NCBI GenBank assembly: GCA_950295325.1
Contig: OX485803.1
Span: 26,476,001 to 26,536,000 of the forward strand
Reading direction: 5' to 3'
Source: Polytrichum commune
Lineage: Eukaryota > Streptophyta > Polytrichopsida > Polytrichales > Polytrichaceae
DNA length: 60,000 nucleotides
Shown: positions 33,283 to 47,793 of the stretch, piece after piece
How the letters are laid out: each line of letters begins with the position of its first letter
Numbering within the stretch: position 1 is the stretch's first letter
Made by a program: the position numbers and the translations under genes
Notes under the pieces: generated by a model
The model's input: the letters and a program-made list of their open reading frames with translations, nothing else
Database searches by the model: none
What the model was told of the DNA's origin: nothing

Positions 33283-36200
33283 TTAGTTCACATTCCTCCG
33301 GACCGGCCTTCTCCTGATGTTTCCCCTTCCCCTTCCTCTTCCCCTTTGTCCCCGAGCTCTTCCATGTTCGTGCTCCTCATATCTTTCACCCCTCACCAAT
33401 GCATTCAACCTAGCAACCTCCGCTGCTGGAACTCTCTCCCCGTCATGGCCCGGATTTGGCCGGAATTCCACTGCATTCATGTCCACCGGCAGTTGCAAGC
33501 CGATCAAATCTCCCGATATCCCCAATATTTGTTCGTCATTGTTGTCCACCACTCTCCTAGATCGCGGCTCCTTTTGGAGGACAACGCGCCACCCCGGATG
33601 TCGCCAGTCTTGGATGAAGAACACCTGTCCCATTTTTGCAAATTGCCACGATATCCAAGTATTAAGCACCATCATCATTTCACAACCTCATTTGCTACAT
33701 GGGATGCAACTCAATGCGAACACCACTACAACATTCCTTCATGCAATCAATTAAGGAAACAAGCAGGAATACCTGGCGGACCGTGGCCGGCAATACATAT
33801 GGCTCCCGAGCTCTTGCAATTCGATCGTTGAAACGTACCATGGTGAAGCCATATTGGTCTATTTTTGTTGATGACCGTGGCCCGGGGTCATTGCGGATCC
33901 AGGATCCACGAAATACTACTCTCCTTTGGGCCGAGTACCTTACAACAATTATCTCTTTCAATACTCCCACCATGCTCACGCCTGCACTTTGTCCTTCCTC
34001 TGCTCCAAAAATACTGGCGATGCCATAATCATGTGTGACGAATCCATGTTCGACTCCTTCGTTCACCACCCTATAGTGATTTCCATATGCCCACATTTGT
34101 TGGTAAGTCTCGGCGTGCCTCGAGGGGAGAGCAGATAATCGTTGTAATTCAATGTCGACATTGCTTGCGCCTTGTGCATTGACCAAGTGGGTTGTGTAGT
34201 GGGCCAACCACTCTACAAAGTCCGGCAGATCATGCAATAGGTGATTTGGATATAGATATTGTGCTCTTCGAGGTAGCCCCCTTGATGCAGCCTCCCTTCT
34301 GAATGCATCCCTTCCTGCCTCGAGCTCCTCAGCTAGTGCCTGGTACTCTCTGCCACAAAAGCACTTCGAAGAAATGTATTGTTGACTAGAATTCGTTTAC
34401 ATCAAAGTAGCATGCCAGCCTAACAAAGTGGGTTACACATTACTCAAAATATGTAAACAAATATCATACCTCCAAGGCTGCATAGTGGCCTCTGAGTTGC
34501 GGATAACCCAGGAATGGATTCCCCGATGCTCCTCACTAGTTAGTTCTCGGTTCGATGCCTTTCCTTCCAACAATTCCCCACAATCGCCAAGCTCCTCCTC
34601 GTCGTCCCAAATCCTTCGTCGTGTGTGCGGGTACAGCTTCAAGTACTCGGTGCAGAAACCTAGAGCTTCATCATACATATAAGCGTTCGCAATGGCACCT
34701 TCGGGGTGTGCCCTGCTCCGGATATTTTTTTTCAAAACGTGCAAGTGTCTCTCTACTGGATAGCACCAAGCATTAGCTATTGGTCCACACAACTTAACTT
34801 GTCTGACAAGGTGGATTGGCAAGTGTACCATAATATCAAAAAACGACGGAGGAAACCAAATCTCCATCAAACACATGGTTTCCGCTGCATAATGTTGGAG
34901 ACGATCCAATTCAGCAACATTTATGACTTTCTTGCAAATCATTGTGAACAACCTGGCCAACCGAATTATGGCCTGCCGAGGGCCAGAGTCCAAAAGATGT
35001 CTCAAACAAACAGGAACTATAAATTGGAAAAAAATGTGAAAGTCATGAGACTTCATGTTACCAATTATGTTCTTGATGATGTGCTTCTTCATTGGCCCGC
35101 AATAACCCGTCGGTAAAGATATGCCATCCAATTGCTCCAAAAAAAATTTCTATTCTTCCTTCTTCAACACATACGGCGCCGGAGGCTTGAAGTAGTTTCC
35201 ACCTGCTATCGGCACTCATCGAATCCACAAATGTTGTCGTATTCCCTCTTCCTCCATGTCTCGACGTGATGCTGCCGTGTCTTTGGCTCCAAATAACAAT
35301 TTTAACAGGCTTTCGCATATGTTTCTCTCAATGTGCATTACGTCCAATAGATGGCGAATTGGAAGCTTCTGCGGCAAAAACTTCAAGCACGTTAGATACA
35401 ATGCAGCATCGGACACATAATTCAGAAGCACAATGTGAATTGAGCCCAAGTCTTCGCAGACTGGTGAATGTGTGAAACTATGCAAGTGTACTATCCATTG
35501 TGCATTCAATGCCTGCCCCGACGTTATCAAGTAATCGGTTTCAAGTTCGTGGAGTCTTCTATAAGCATAGCCAGTAACAATCTGGCCGCTCATTATCGAC
35601 AGTCTTGCTTCAGGCCGCTCCAACTCCCCCTGACATGTTGCCAACATGAAATTGAGGTTAATGTCTTCTTCATCTGCTCCATTCTCCAATCTGGGAATGG
35701 TTGACCAATAAACATTTCAAACTGCAGCCAATGCCTCACCTTCAGTAGATTACATATACAAATGGGCTCAAATTGGTTTTTTTTAAACATAAAAATAAAA
35801 AAACAATAACGCAATCACAGTCATGATAGTATTGTTGATGGAAAGCCACTCCCAATCCCACAGATTGGGGGTATGGGAGGAGTTGGAATGGGTCACATGA
35901 AATAAGGACAAGCCAACACTGACCGAAACATCGATTATACGCATTCATTTGCATGTTCCAGACACCATTGCAGAGCTGTAACCTGGACCTCATGGAGAGA
36001 AGTGAGGCAGCTGCAATTTCATTCACTAGATTAAACTCGTTCCTCATTAATACCTGTGCCTGCGAATTTCCATAACAACCCGAGAGTGTATTATCTTCTT
36101 GGTCTGTGTGGCCAAACAACAATGTAAAGCCATCCATCAGAATCAATGTTGTTTCTATGGAAGCACAAACAAGCAAGATGGGAAGACTAGGGGTTAGGGC

Positions 36201-38383
36201 ACTAACCCTGCAGCATGGTAATTGGTATAAAGCTGATACTCTTTTTACACCGTGCTCCTTGGCTGGAAATCCATCATCCTTCTCCATGCCGCCACCGTCA
36301 ATGTAGGCCTCCGATTGATAGCCACGTCGAATTGTTTGATTTCCAGTTAGGGGTTCCTCTTCGGTGTCGACATTGGCCTCATTGTCAAATGCAGCAACCG
36401 CTCCACGAAAGTAGTGGTCATATGGAAGATACCGTCGATGGCAATTGCAGTACACATTTTTACGGAGTACCTTTGACCTCCGTGATATTGTATGTGGTCC
36501 GCATACAGGACAGGCTTTGAACCCTTTTGTGGTTAGTCCGGAAATAAGCCCATAAGCTGGAAAATCATGCAAAGTCCACATCAATACAGCCCTCAACTTG
36601 AAGACCGACATCCCCAGGTACGCTCTAGCGTCCCGTGTAAGAACCCCTTCCCGACTCCACAGTTGCTGCAATTCATCCACCAATGGTTGTAAGAACACAT
36701 CGACATTCAACCCAGTTAGACTTAATTTTGTTGGAATCAGAAGACATAACATTACAAAATATTTTTTGGTTACCATCCATGGAGGCAGATTGTAATTGAA
36801 CACAATCACCGGAGTTAAGCTTTGGGTACTACGTTTCTCCGAATATGGGTTCATGCCATCTAGGGCAAGACCTAGATGCATATCCCGTGGATCCTTTCCG
36901 AACATACCGTTGCCCGCGTCGGGTTCCAATTTTGTGTGCACAAAATTCCATTGTGGAGAATCAGCTGTGTGTCTCATTTTTCCATCCTCACTCTTGTGAA
37001 AATGATGCCACACGTTTAACTTGGACAACTTCTTTGAGCTAAACATTCTTTGCAACTGAGGAATGAGTGGGAAATGACGCAATATCAAGGTTGGTACCCT
37101 TGCCCTACCGGACATTCTATACCTCTCGTGGTCGCAAACTGGGCACTTTTCTTCGTCCTCTAAATCACCCTTAAATAAACAACAACCATTGGGACATGCA
37201 TGTATCATATTATATGCCAAACCAAGTCTTCGCAAAATTTTGCTCGCCTCGTACTCTGTTTTGGGTAGGCAGTTCCCAGCAGGCAGAATGCTCATGCTCA
37301 ATAGCATAAGTAACTCATTCATGAACATGTTGGAGACACCGTGTGTCTTGCAACAATTCAGAATAAGTAAAGTAGCACATAACATTGACACAGTGCTGCC
37401 TTCATACAAGGGAAGTGTGGCGGCCGTGTCAATCTCTGGGTTTGACCCCATGCGATCATGAGGAATTTCTTCCAACATTTCTTCCACATCTTCGCCGTCA
37501 GTGGATATGTCATCTGCTGTATCCCACTCTTCACCTGTCACAGAGTCACTGGCGTTGTCCACCGCATGACCATTCTCCTCCGCGCCGAATGAAGGCTCTT
37601 GTCCGTTGGTGCCCCCAAAGCGATTTCCTCCTCCATCTGCAGATGGCTCCCCACTGTCGCTATCTCCCGGCTCAGATGAGTTTGTGCCCAAACTGGTAGT
37701 GTTGTTGGAATGCACGTCCATGTCGCATGTGTGGCATCCTTCAGAAGCATCGGAACCTGCATCGTTGTGGTCCACATTTACATTGTCAAGTCCAACGGAG
37801 TTTCGACCCTGAAATGGTTGCTCGTTGGCATTCCCTCCGTCTGGAATGCCGATGGAAGAGCACTCTGCCAGAGACGCTTGCATGTGAATGTCGTCTGCAC
37901 GTGCAAAAGCGTTCCTCACCATCGTGCCCATCCCGACCCCTTCATCTAGTGCTATCTCGGCTACTGGCTCGTTGAGGCCAAGAAATGCACGAGCGTGTCT
38001 CCCAATGTGCTGCTCCCACTCCTCATCCGAGGAGTCGCAGTCGTCGCCCTACATCACAGAAAAAAATTAGCACATTGACGTTTTGAAACAGAGATTTGCA
38101 TATATCAAAAGTAACGGACATGCATTTCCAAAATTTTAACGGAAAGGGTTACCTGTGTCCATCCTCTTAGAGCACCATGCCTGCCTCGATGCCTCAGGTG
38201 CCGTGCAACAGTGCTACTCTTGTATGGCCGCCTTCGACCTCCACAGAGATTGCACGGACACCTGTACCTACGCTGTTCGTTCCTACTTGCACGTTCTTCA
38301 TCTCGGCGTTGCAATTTTAAGTCCCTTGCCTTGATACGGAGTGGATGATTTAGTGGGAGTCGAGTTGTAGGTTCACCCTCCAT
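33283..38383 (-). pseudogene. TNP2-like CACTA transposase with two in-frame stops
   Basis: Five exons: 38383-38153, 38048-36207, 35368-34470, 34349-33773 and 33624-33283, all GT-AG, about 1,296 codons. Exon 1 encodes a CPCNLC...HLRHRGRH finger typical of TNP2 N termini. Exon 2 holds the Transposase_21 region: CPNGCCLF, SPQW, LGLALDGMNPY (D~474), WTLHDFPAYG (D~572) and ACPVCGPHT. Exon 3 opens with LLDVMHIERN (D~700) and the DUF4218 block (FPPSFFDIMVHLPIHL). Exons 4-5 form DUF4216 (GVLKEIIVVRY; the junction restores Q-VFFIQD). Exon 3 is broken by TGA (35216-35218) and TAG (35150-35152) while homology continues in frame through both, so they are nonsense mutations. Otherwise the gene is full length. 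TNP2/TNPD is the catalytic protein of CACTA elements, acting on the TIRs in the nucleus. Confidence 0.88.
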
Positions 38384-41300
38384 GTGAATGCCAATCTGTA
38401 AACACTAAACTACTCAAATATCCACTGCTTTGATCTTGCACCTTGCCGCATCCCTCTCCGTCTATGAGCGTTTTCTCTGTCCGAGGAACCAGTAAGTTGC
38501 ATCTTCAATCCTCCGCATAATGTCATGAGAGTTCAATTGCACTGTCACAATTGCCCACTTTCTTAGGAAAAACCCCGCCCGTTAGATTCGACACAATGGC
38601 ATAACGAGGCATGCCTCATGTTACAAATACATGCTGAATACACACTTTCAGCGTTGGTTTATTTTTTGGAACTGCGGTCACCAATGAAGATGTGGAAATG
38701 TACATTGTGTTGTGTGTTACATTCAACACGCAAAGACGCAAAGTCAAATGTGTTACATAAAAAATCATGTCAAGCAACCTTGCCACTGCAAAATTATGGA
38801 CATCGACACCCCAGCTGGCAGAGAAAAAGGGTGCATGGGCTTCTTCACACACCTTCCAAACGCCATGCTACATTAAGATCACACCAATGCAATACTGAAC
38901 CATGGTCAAGCTCATGAACAAAAATCAAGGTCATCGTGTTCAAGCACGCCTCTCATTACACATAGTTTGTGAGGAGCAAATTCCAATGTTACACTGCGTT
39001 CAATCCTACTTACCTGGCCAAGAAGAGGTTCAACCCTGGATGGCGCTCGGACGCTTCCAAATCAGCAATATGTGAGTGCAAAACTCCAATCCACCTTGAA
39101 CTGTTGTGTAGACATTCCGTAGACAACAAAAGAGATGGCCTGGCCCATCTAATGGACGGCTTCATATCAAACCACGTGGCCTGCCCAAATAACCCTCATG
39201 TTCATACCAATGAGTCCGCTGCGTCCAAACACTAAGTGACAGCAATCGTGTGTGTCACCCTCTGCAACATCCTTTTGTTGCAGATGACCCCCTAGAATCA
39301 AAATGGATAATACATGCACCATAACTCAAACACAATCTGCATATACAGAAGATCTGGGTGGATTAACCCCAAAAAATAACTCACCACTAACCTCCGCTAT
39401 AGGAAACACCCGCCAAAGGGATTAGGCGTCAAATGACTATCATTCGTGGCAATTGGTGCACACTGAAAATGGGGTGGGATGCAAAATATGACAAACTTGA
39501 CCGCTCTACAGAAAATTGGGATGACAAATGTGGGGAACACAGACCGGGGACGTGTCAACTACAAAGTTCGGAAGGTGGCATAAAACACCACAACACTGAA
39601 TATGACAAGCATGAACACCGTCGAAACCATTATCATTGTCGAAACCATGTACATTATTGCAACCATCTAGAAAAACCCACGCATGATCTTGAAGCCCACC
39701 GTCGCAACAGTGCGCAATCCGCCAAAACATACAATTCCCCATGGGCTAAGACCAGACATGGAATGCGACCATCACATATCCAGGGTTGTCATATCAATTG
39801 ACGACTCACATCGACACCTCCAACGACTGACTGCGCCACATATAACCAGCACAAAAAAGGCCAGCTCGGATGGACCATATGTCATCGCTACCTTGAAGGT
39901 ATAGGGGACAACAACTCCTATACAAAACAATTTCACCAGATGCATTTCAATAGCGTGGATCGATAACCCTCGGTGCGTTCTGCACAACAAGCATTTGTAC
40001 GTGTCAAGGCAAACACGGATTGTGAAAAAATGGCTTTCTGAAGAAAATCAAGCTAGTGAACAGAATGGTACTTCGCAACCACACGTTGCTCCACCAAGTG
40101 CAGAGATAAACCCGCTTCATTGGCAACAACAATGTGACGTGCACAACCAAAATGCCACGATGTCACTTCCAAGCCATGAACTGCACCCAAAACCTTCTTG
40201 CATTTTCCACCGCTTTTCAGGTACAACGCACCATGGATCTATATACATGCACCGAAATCAAGGGGATGGGACACACTCAACACAACCAGCGTTCAACGAG
40301 GACGGACGACCACGTGACATTCACACGTTCTTGTTCTCCCTCTTGTTGTTGCTCCCGAGCCTCATCTTCCACGCACTGTGCACATTCAAATGCTACATCG
40401 GATGAGGGTGACACATGCAAAATATGTGAGTGAATCAGATATACAACTATAAGCTATTCTTCGCACAACTAAAAAGCATACATTGAGCAACCCGCCATCA
40501 CCTCCGAGATAAAACACATATTTCACCCCCAAATAAAAATCTTCACACATCCCTCGCAGTTCATCCCAATGAATGTGCTGATGAAGACGTGGTCGCATGC
40601 AATAACCCAGCTGCCAGAAACGCAAGAATCATGGCCTCCTCTCACCCCTCACATGTTCCACCTGGTTAATTCAGCATCCCGGCATCTGACTCAATTAGTG
40701 GACACTTCAATGCTATAGTGGGTCCTCTGTCTACCGCGTTCAGGCCCCCGCCACAGGAGCAACTCATGTCACAACGGATTTGCCCAAAACAAGAGGATGC
40801 ATCCTACAGGGCGAGACGACCTTCGTTCTCAAAATACAGTGGATTTAGCCTGCGCTCTCCGTCACATTGCCAAGACTGCCACGCCTCACTTTCAAGGTTG
40901 CCAAGTGGATGTGATCTGAAGGTGCTACACATAGAGAGGTCAGCAAACAATGTGGAGGCGTTGGACATGGAAGGCGAAGGAGATGGCATCGGAAGGCGAG
41001 GGAGATGGCATCGGAAGGCGAGGGAGGTGGAAAGCGAAGGCGAAGGAGGTCGAGGGCAACGGAGATGTTAGACGCTTAGGCGAGAAAGACAACCTGCAGG
41101 TGAATGGGATGGCAGGACGGAAAGTGAAAAGCACGCCTCGGAGAGGGGGACCATGATGACGGGGACAACAAAGGTGAAAGGATGGAAGGGCATGTCCGCC
41201 GCCAACGCCTGAGATCGGAGCTACCCGGGCGCATCTGCACCGTCGATGTGCAACCCGCCTGCCCGGCATTAACTTTCCACACCTGCCCGAGGTGATATGG

Positions 41301-43761
41301 GCCGTGGATGCGCACCCCCTTGCCCGTACCCCACACCCCATCATTGCCAGGGGCTGGCAGATCCGTGTACTTGGTGGGGGCGAATCGAATCGTGGATCTA
41401 TTTCAGCCCCCGGCAATGATGGGGTGAATCCACGTCATTCCCACTCCCCCCGAATTCGTCATTACTGCCCCTACCCGGAGCCCTACTCTATCACTATGGC
41501 GCTCCATGATCCCATTTCTCCAACGCTGGGAATGGGTTGCATTCGTCTTTCACTAGGTAGATTGGCAGTTGGCCAACTGCGTAGTCTGAGGAGGGGCCAA
41601 CCCATGAAGCACCGTTGTCATCCGCATCGTCACTGAGCAGATTGCCCTCTGTTGTTTTTCAGTCTCGTTCAGTTATACTGAAATGGCATTGATGTCATTT
41701 AGATCACCATAGTTCGTTGCCGTCTCCAACGCATTGCGTGGCCTTGTTGTCGTTCTATTGCATTCGCCTCCGAATCCCACTACTCGGTAGTTTCTGTGAA
41801 TGTCATCGCATGCAACATTGTTCAGGGGATTGTAATGTAGCCGTATATGCGGCCCAAGGTAGTCATGTTTTTATATGTGGCAGTGTGTCGGACAGTGAAT
41901 GTTGGGATCACGCGCTTCCACGTTGCATCCCTGTGTTGTGGGCCGTTGTGTTGGGAGCCCGGTGATCCATTTTGTGTGGGGTCCTTGCACTTGTGAATGT
42001 GGTCACTCGAGCGTTGTGGTCTCATTTGGCCTCATTATGCATGCGAAAGGAGAGGTGCACGGTGAGGTTGACGGAGAGTTCTTTGCGACCTAGACTCCAT
42101 GCCCAGTTTGTGTTGTAATGAAGCAAACTCAAAGTTATTGTCCTTCGAAATGAGAAGATCCATGTCGTCTGTCCATTTAGCTGCCTAGAGTGAGGCCAAT
42201 ACCTTCTTGCAGATAAGCTATGAGACTTCTCTACGCTTTTATGGAGGAACATCATTAGCGTAGATCATGGCCTCCTCTCACCCCTCTGACCCCTCACCCG
42301 TTACATGTCTTGTCACCCTTCATGTTCGTCGGTTGGTATGTAGATATTCAGGGCGTTTTGTTTGTGTGAAGTGGCTGAAGCAAAATTTCCGTTCTTTTCC
42401 TCACATGTTGGGCTGGTGGTGTAAGTCCAGGATGCAATGATCTGGTGTGGTGGTTCTTTGGGATGCGGTTGTGTGTGACTTCGACGCCACGGTGATCTTG
42501 GTTTACAAAGTCCTATCGGGTCAATGCTACTGCAGAACGTAAGTAACAATTTTTTTCCCATCCCCACTCAAAAGCGTCCTTAAAATAAAATGTGTATAGT
42601 TATTGTCTTTTTGGAGGGCTTAGCATTTCAGTATGATATTTGTTTTTGGAGTGGCCTCGATGCGGGACTTCCTGTTTTGTGTGACAATTTGGTAAGGGTT
42701 GGAGAGGTCATTCTTCATGACTAGGGATCACTCTAGATTTGCAAAACCTCACAAAACAGATGTCGAAAGAAATTGAACCGCAAATCCTGGTGTCGTGAAT
42801 CTGGATAGGAGGATTTTGCAAATATAGTTTACATGCAAGGTTCAACTTCTTGTGCATGAGTACGAATGAAAACCACAAGGGATATGACAGGAGCACATAG
42901 CCCCGTGTGTACTCACATGATAGTACTGTGCATGAATGACACGGAAGGTACCGTGGCCTTCCCTTTTCCCCGCCTTCCATTGTCCAACATATCTGGTCTG
43001 ACTCTTGTACACATGAATGCCCTTGCCTGTGACCTGAGTTAATAATGCTTGCTCATGGATCTCTTCATGAGTAGGGGTAACAAAATAAGACAGATTGCAA
43101 TATGTTGTTCGGCATGGCATTTTATGGCACTGTGCCAAGCTCGTAGTGTGTCGTCCCAGGGGTAAGTCCATCTGGTAAGACATTTCTACTATGTTCTTCC
43201 CCAGCTGCTTTTTGTGATTATTTTGCATCCTACCATTAGCTTACATATATATATATATATATTGTGCCAATTTACCGATATATAGCCAATGAGAAAATGA
43301 AAAGGGCAATACATGCGACTTGAAATTGTGGATGTGCATGGTGCCAAGAAAGGGCGATTCAGAATGTTGGGTTTGGATCTTGTGCTTAAGAAACTGCATT
43401 GGGCAATTTGCAAGTAGTCTACAAACATGCAACTTTCACTGGCGACAGTCTCCGCAATACTAACCCACAATACTGGGTGGCCTCTAGGACCCTGAAATTG
43501 TTTTTTGATACAAAATCTGAAGTCAAAGGAAAAAGAATCGCCTGCTAAAGAGCAGACATTTCACCAGAAAGAGCAGGTCGTCCACCTCATAAACCCCTTG
43601 ATTTTGGGTCAGTCCTTTTTCTTGTGGTGTTAATAGGTGTGGCATGTAGTATCAGAAGGTATATTGTGCCAGATATTTTCATAGTTGTTTACTCATAATT
43701 TTGTGTGTGGGAGACAATGACAAACACTGATGTTTTGGACTGCAAAATGCAGGGATATATC
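38384..43761. other. Central intergenic region of the CACTA element (divergent promoters)
   Basis: This 5.4-kb gap between the 5' ends of TNP2 and TNPA has no gene I can support. 38600-40450 is A/C-skewed. 40965-41060 is a GA-rich minisatellite (unit like GGCGAGGGAGATGGCATCGGAA). 41140-41640 is the most G+C- and CpG-rich part and includes a 22-bp inverted repeat, 41335-41356 and 41404-41425, around a 47-bp loop. A string starting ATCATGGCCTCCTCTCACCC occurs at 40628 and 42263. 43245-43262 is (AT)n. The promoters of both genes must lie here. Confidence 0.45.
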
Positions 43762-46700
43762 ATGGCTGACCAATACGAGAATGCACCCCTCACCGACTTC
43801 GATGTTGTGAGGAGTACCCAATTTGTGGATGACTTGACGCATGGGGTACGTGGATATCGCTTTCCTTATTTTGAAGTTGTACAACCTTCATGCATGGATG
43901 TCTAGCAGTATAGAATGCGTGTCATGTTGGGTGCGTGTTGCTGGAGTTTGGATCATGGGACTGGATGAGCAATTGAGTTGGCTATACTTCTCATGTGTTT
44001 CCACAGGTATTTAGAGTCGGACAGTCCCAACCTCAAAGGTTTGATCAGACACAGGTGCACCGCATCCCTACAGTCATAGCCTGAATATAAAAAACTGCTT
44101 ATCCTCTGCTCAATTTGGGTCCCATTGCTCTTAATGATGAAGTGCATCTATTGCATACAACTTAGAGTATCAGCATACTTCCATGCGAACATGTAGACAT
44201 TTCTTTGTAACTCTGCATATAATGGGCTGGGGGCTGCAACACCTGGTTGTTCTCCACTTCGGAATGAAAACCTAATTTGTAAGTTGACATTATGCGTAGA
44301 TTTTGGGGTTGCCTTATGCGAGGAGCTACCATCAACCACGTAGCACAATTCCTTGGCAAAATGCCCAACCGGTTTATGGCACTATAGGTCCTCCAAGCCA
44401 ATCCATGTACAATCCCTGTATGGGGACTCCCGTTGCATCATCGAATCAATACAATAGCCAGTTGACATATCCCGCCCAGCCAAGAGAAAGCCAGTACGAT
44501 GGGTCGAATGCTAGCCAAATATTGTTACCAATGCACAATCTACCACATGGTGCGACATTTGGCTCGCAACCCGCGCACATGGCAGGGAAAGAATTCTACA
44601 TTTCCCAACAATTCCAAGGTTCAAGACATGAGAACCCGCAGCCTCGATCGACGAACCAGGGTATGCCATTTGAAGACGTAAGGGAGCAGGGCATGGGTGG
44701 AGGTGTTCCACCGGTGGGTCCAAGGAATTGCGGGGCTCCAATTTTTGTGCAAGCAACGAGGGAAGTGAGGGGGGGTCGTGGGGCTGCATCCCTAGAGTCG
44801 GATTTAGTCACTGCAGCACCTGGACCTTCGACATTGGGGCGTCCTGCTGTCAATCAAACTTCCAGTGCCCACACAGCTTCAGGAGGAGGTACCTTGCGCG
44901 GCCCGCATGACTCTATGATGGAGGATGTGCTCCCAACACAAACGAGCAATAATCCCATATTGTTAAGTACGAACTCCAGTAAGTCATCCCCACCTTACAT
45001 GTCGTCTCAGAGAAAACAACTTAGAGTAGAAGAGGCTTCGTATTTAAAAGAAGTGAAAAGATCCATAGCGGAAGGTAGAGTGCCACAAGTCCGCCTTCAA
45101 CAAAACAGTAGTGGAGACATAGTGCAGTACAAAGCGCAATTCTTGAACGCCCTAAAATTAGCTGCACTTGCTATTGTTCCTCACGCTGATATAGACATTA
45201 AAAATCCCTCCACAATGCAAGAAATCATGAAAGAAGTGAGGAGACAGTTTGTAATAGAGAAGCCTCTTCCAGAAGGCATGGTAACGGGATTTCTACAACG
45301 TCTGTATAAGAGAAATAGAGTTGTGTATCATCGTCATTGGACCCTACACGGTGACGAAAGTAAGCCTGACGATTGTTCATCAGCTGCGTGGTCACAATTG
45401 GTAGATTATTGGAAGTCAAGGGAAGGGAACAAAGAATGCGAAAGAAACAAGGCAAATGCTTCTGCAAAAAAATGCGCACCGGTAAGTTTTCCTGCCCTTG
45501 CCTGTAAGTATGCAAATTGGGCATGACAGTCCGTGCGGGCAAAAATATGGATGCACTTATATGTCCAAACACCCTTCCTGACTATAAGCATTTACATAAT
45601 TTACTATCACCATTGCTAGATAAGTCTCCTCACATTTTGTTGCTTCTTGTTTGTGTGTTTCATGTAGGAGAAGCGCAGGCACATTTCTCAAGAGAAGATA
45701 AGAACAGGCGGAAGCACAAATGGTGTGCGTTGCAGTACAAATGATCCTGCCAAAAAAGCCCTACAGCCAAAAGTATGTAAACATGTTCACCTGATCCTCC
45801 GTGTTTGCATTCTTTTATTGGCCATCCCCTACCATTGAATGCCACATGAACATAAAGGAGTCAAATACGTGCATTGTCATCATGAGCAATGTTATGTACA
45901 TTGAAAATGGTAACCCATTAGTGTGCTGGAAATGCATGTGGCAGCTCAAAGAAAACTGTAGCAACGTGAAGACACCCCCTGGTCGCACCCAAGCCACACG
46001 CTCATCCAAGCTGTCTTCGTCAGATAGTGCTTTGGAGCGTCAACCCATGATCGAGATCAGCAACAAGCTGCATGCCATGGTGGATGAATTTGTGTCCAAC
46101 ATGTCCTCGGAATGTGACTCCCTGGCGAATAACATTTCAAGTCAAGCTCACACATATGCCGCCCGGGAGAGTGGACCAGAGCCCGCGAAGGCCCCGAGGC
46201 TGAGTAACCGCACCACAACGGAGGTCTTGAATGGATTAAAAAGGCCTTCTGGCGCCAATTTAACGGACCCTCATCACAGAGAGGGGAGGTTGCGGATGGA
46301 ACATGGGACATCGAAGTTGCAAGAAGGCAACATTAGAAACAGAGAGGGAGGGAGATTTGTTCGCCATTCGAGGGAAAAGAAGCCCAGGAGTCCCACATTG
46401 GAGGGGATTGACATCCACAATGATGTGACGTCAGTGGATATTGGCTCCGAAAATACTTTGTCAAAAGACGACGCCCAACATAACCGTGGCAAACATGATG
46501 TGGCTTCGATAGGTAAGTTCATGCAGACCATTGAGATTTTGTCATCAGATCACTCATCTGATGATTGCCTTCGCAGGAACATGAAATATTCCATAAAACT
46601 GATAGGAAAACAGAATAGCGCCAAATTTAGGGACTCAAGCTCACGGGGTCGGCCAACAGAGGTAGATATAAAAAGCCCATCGAGGTGCACTGAAAGTAGT

Positions 46701-47793
46701 CATCTCATGGACTACAGCTATGAGGAGGACACCAACAGCCCTGGAGGGAAAAGTCCGCCCATTGAGAGCACCTTTATGAAGCTGAGATGGCCCAAGGGTG
46801 TAGAGACTGTACACGAAGGAGGGATAGGGAAGAAGAGTGAGAATAACAGTGAGCATGGGATGAATGAGTCCCGCAAGAAGAATGAAAGAAAGAAAGGGGT
46901 TGATGATGTCCGCATGCATGAAGGCGACGAGTCCAACGACGAAGATACCGAGGGCAATGAAAATGGAGAATCAGATGGGGAAGAACTGCCTGTGTTGCCC
47001 AAGGCTCCCGTTAAACGCAAGCTAATGACTGAGCCAAGAGGTACCGAGAGGAGTACCCAGAGAGGCAGATCCAAATCCGGGACCCCACAAACAAAGAAGC
47101 AGAGAACACCACAAATTGACGCTTCCGTCATAACACAACTGGAATTTGAGAAGCGACCTCGGAATTGCGTGAGTATCGCTACACTGTCATTGTGTGTTTT
47201 AACGCAACTGGATTTTAGATATGTTTCGCAGACTGAGGTGCGTCCATAAGTGCTATGATAGTAATTTTACTCCATCTGTCTTCCAGAATCCAATCAGGGT
47301 AAGAGTGAAGGTTTGGGTATTGCACCCGCAATATGAAGGAAAGGTTGTAGCAGAGGCATATGCTGGGATCAATCACAAGTCCAGGTGCATAAACGATGAG
47401 CAAGATTTGTGCAAAAAAGGGGAACAAATGATCTCTATAATCAGAGTCTTTTACAAAGACACTCCGGTGATGTTCACAAAGGAGGGGCATTTTCCAAAGC
47501 ATATAGCCTTCCTTGATGAAGCGGAGGGACTACCCAATAGCCCAATTTTGTGGGGTGTTTGTTACATTATGCAGATCCCAAGCATGGAAGAAATAACCCG
47601 CATGATGGGGAAGCTCACGTCAGCAGTTTGTGGCAGGGCATCCTCTAGTGGCCCCTCGCAAGGGCTGGATGCGAAGACGACCAAATCCCCCTGCAACAAA
47701 GCTATTGGCATGGAGACTGTGAAAGTGCGTGACTGCGCCAAATTGAGGAACAGAACCGATACAACGAAAGCTTCGGGCAAGAAAATCTTATAA
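43762..47793 (+). CDS. TNPA-like CACTA accessory protein (Transposase_24-like)
   Basis: Five exons: 43762-43845, 44300-45481, 45668-45772, 45945-47168 and 47287-47793. Donors are GTACGT, GTAAGT, GTATGT and GTGAGT; all junctions are phase 0; 1,033 aa with no stops. Exon 1 is short (MADQYENAPLTDFDVV). Exon 2 starts with a Pro/Gln/Ser/Gly-rich low-complexity half, then a conserved block: VRRQFVIEKPLPEG, YHRHWTLHGD and AWSQLVDYWKSREGNKECERNKANASAKK. The HW...W..LV.YW.S..G...CE.NK.N pattern is that of Ptta/En/Spm Transposase_24 proteins, the TNPA partner that binds subterminal repeats. Exon 4 is hydrophilic and acidic/basic with possible nuclear signals (KKQRTPQ). Exon 5 (VKVWVLHPQYEGKVVAEAYAG) is a compact unrecognised domain. 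Exon 1 assignment is the least certain part. Confidence 0.75.

Noticed and set aside
35742-36206. C-terminal extension of the TNP2 exon 2 frame
   Set aside because: Homology stops at 36207 beside a donor and resumes at 35368 after an acceptor; the frame in between is intron read-through.
40718-41071. Gly/Arg/Glu-rich frame in the CACTA centre
   Set aside because: Produced by a GA-rich minisatellite; no conserved pattern.
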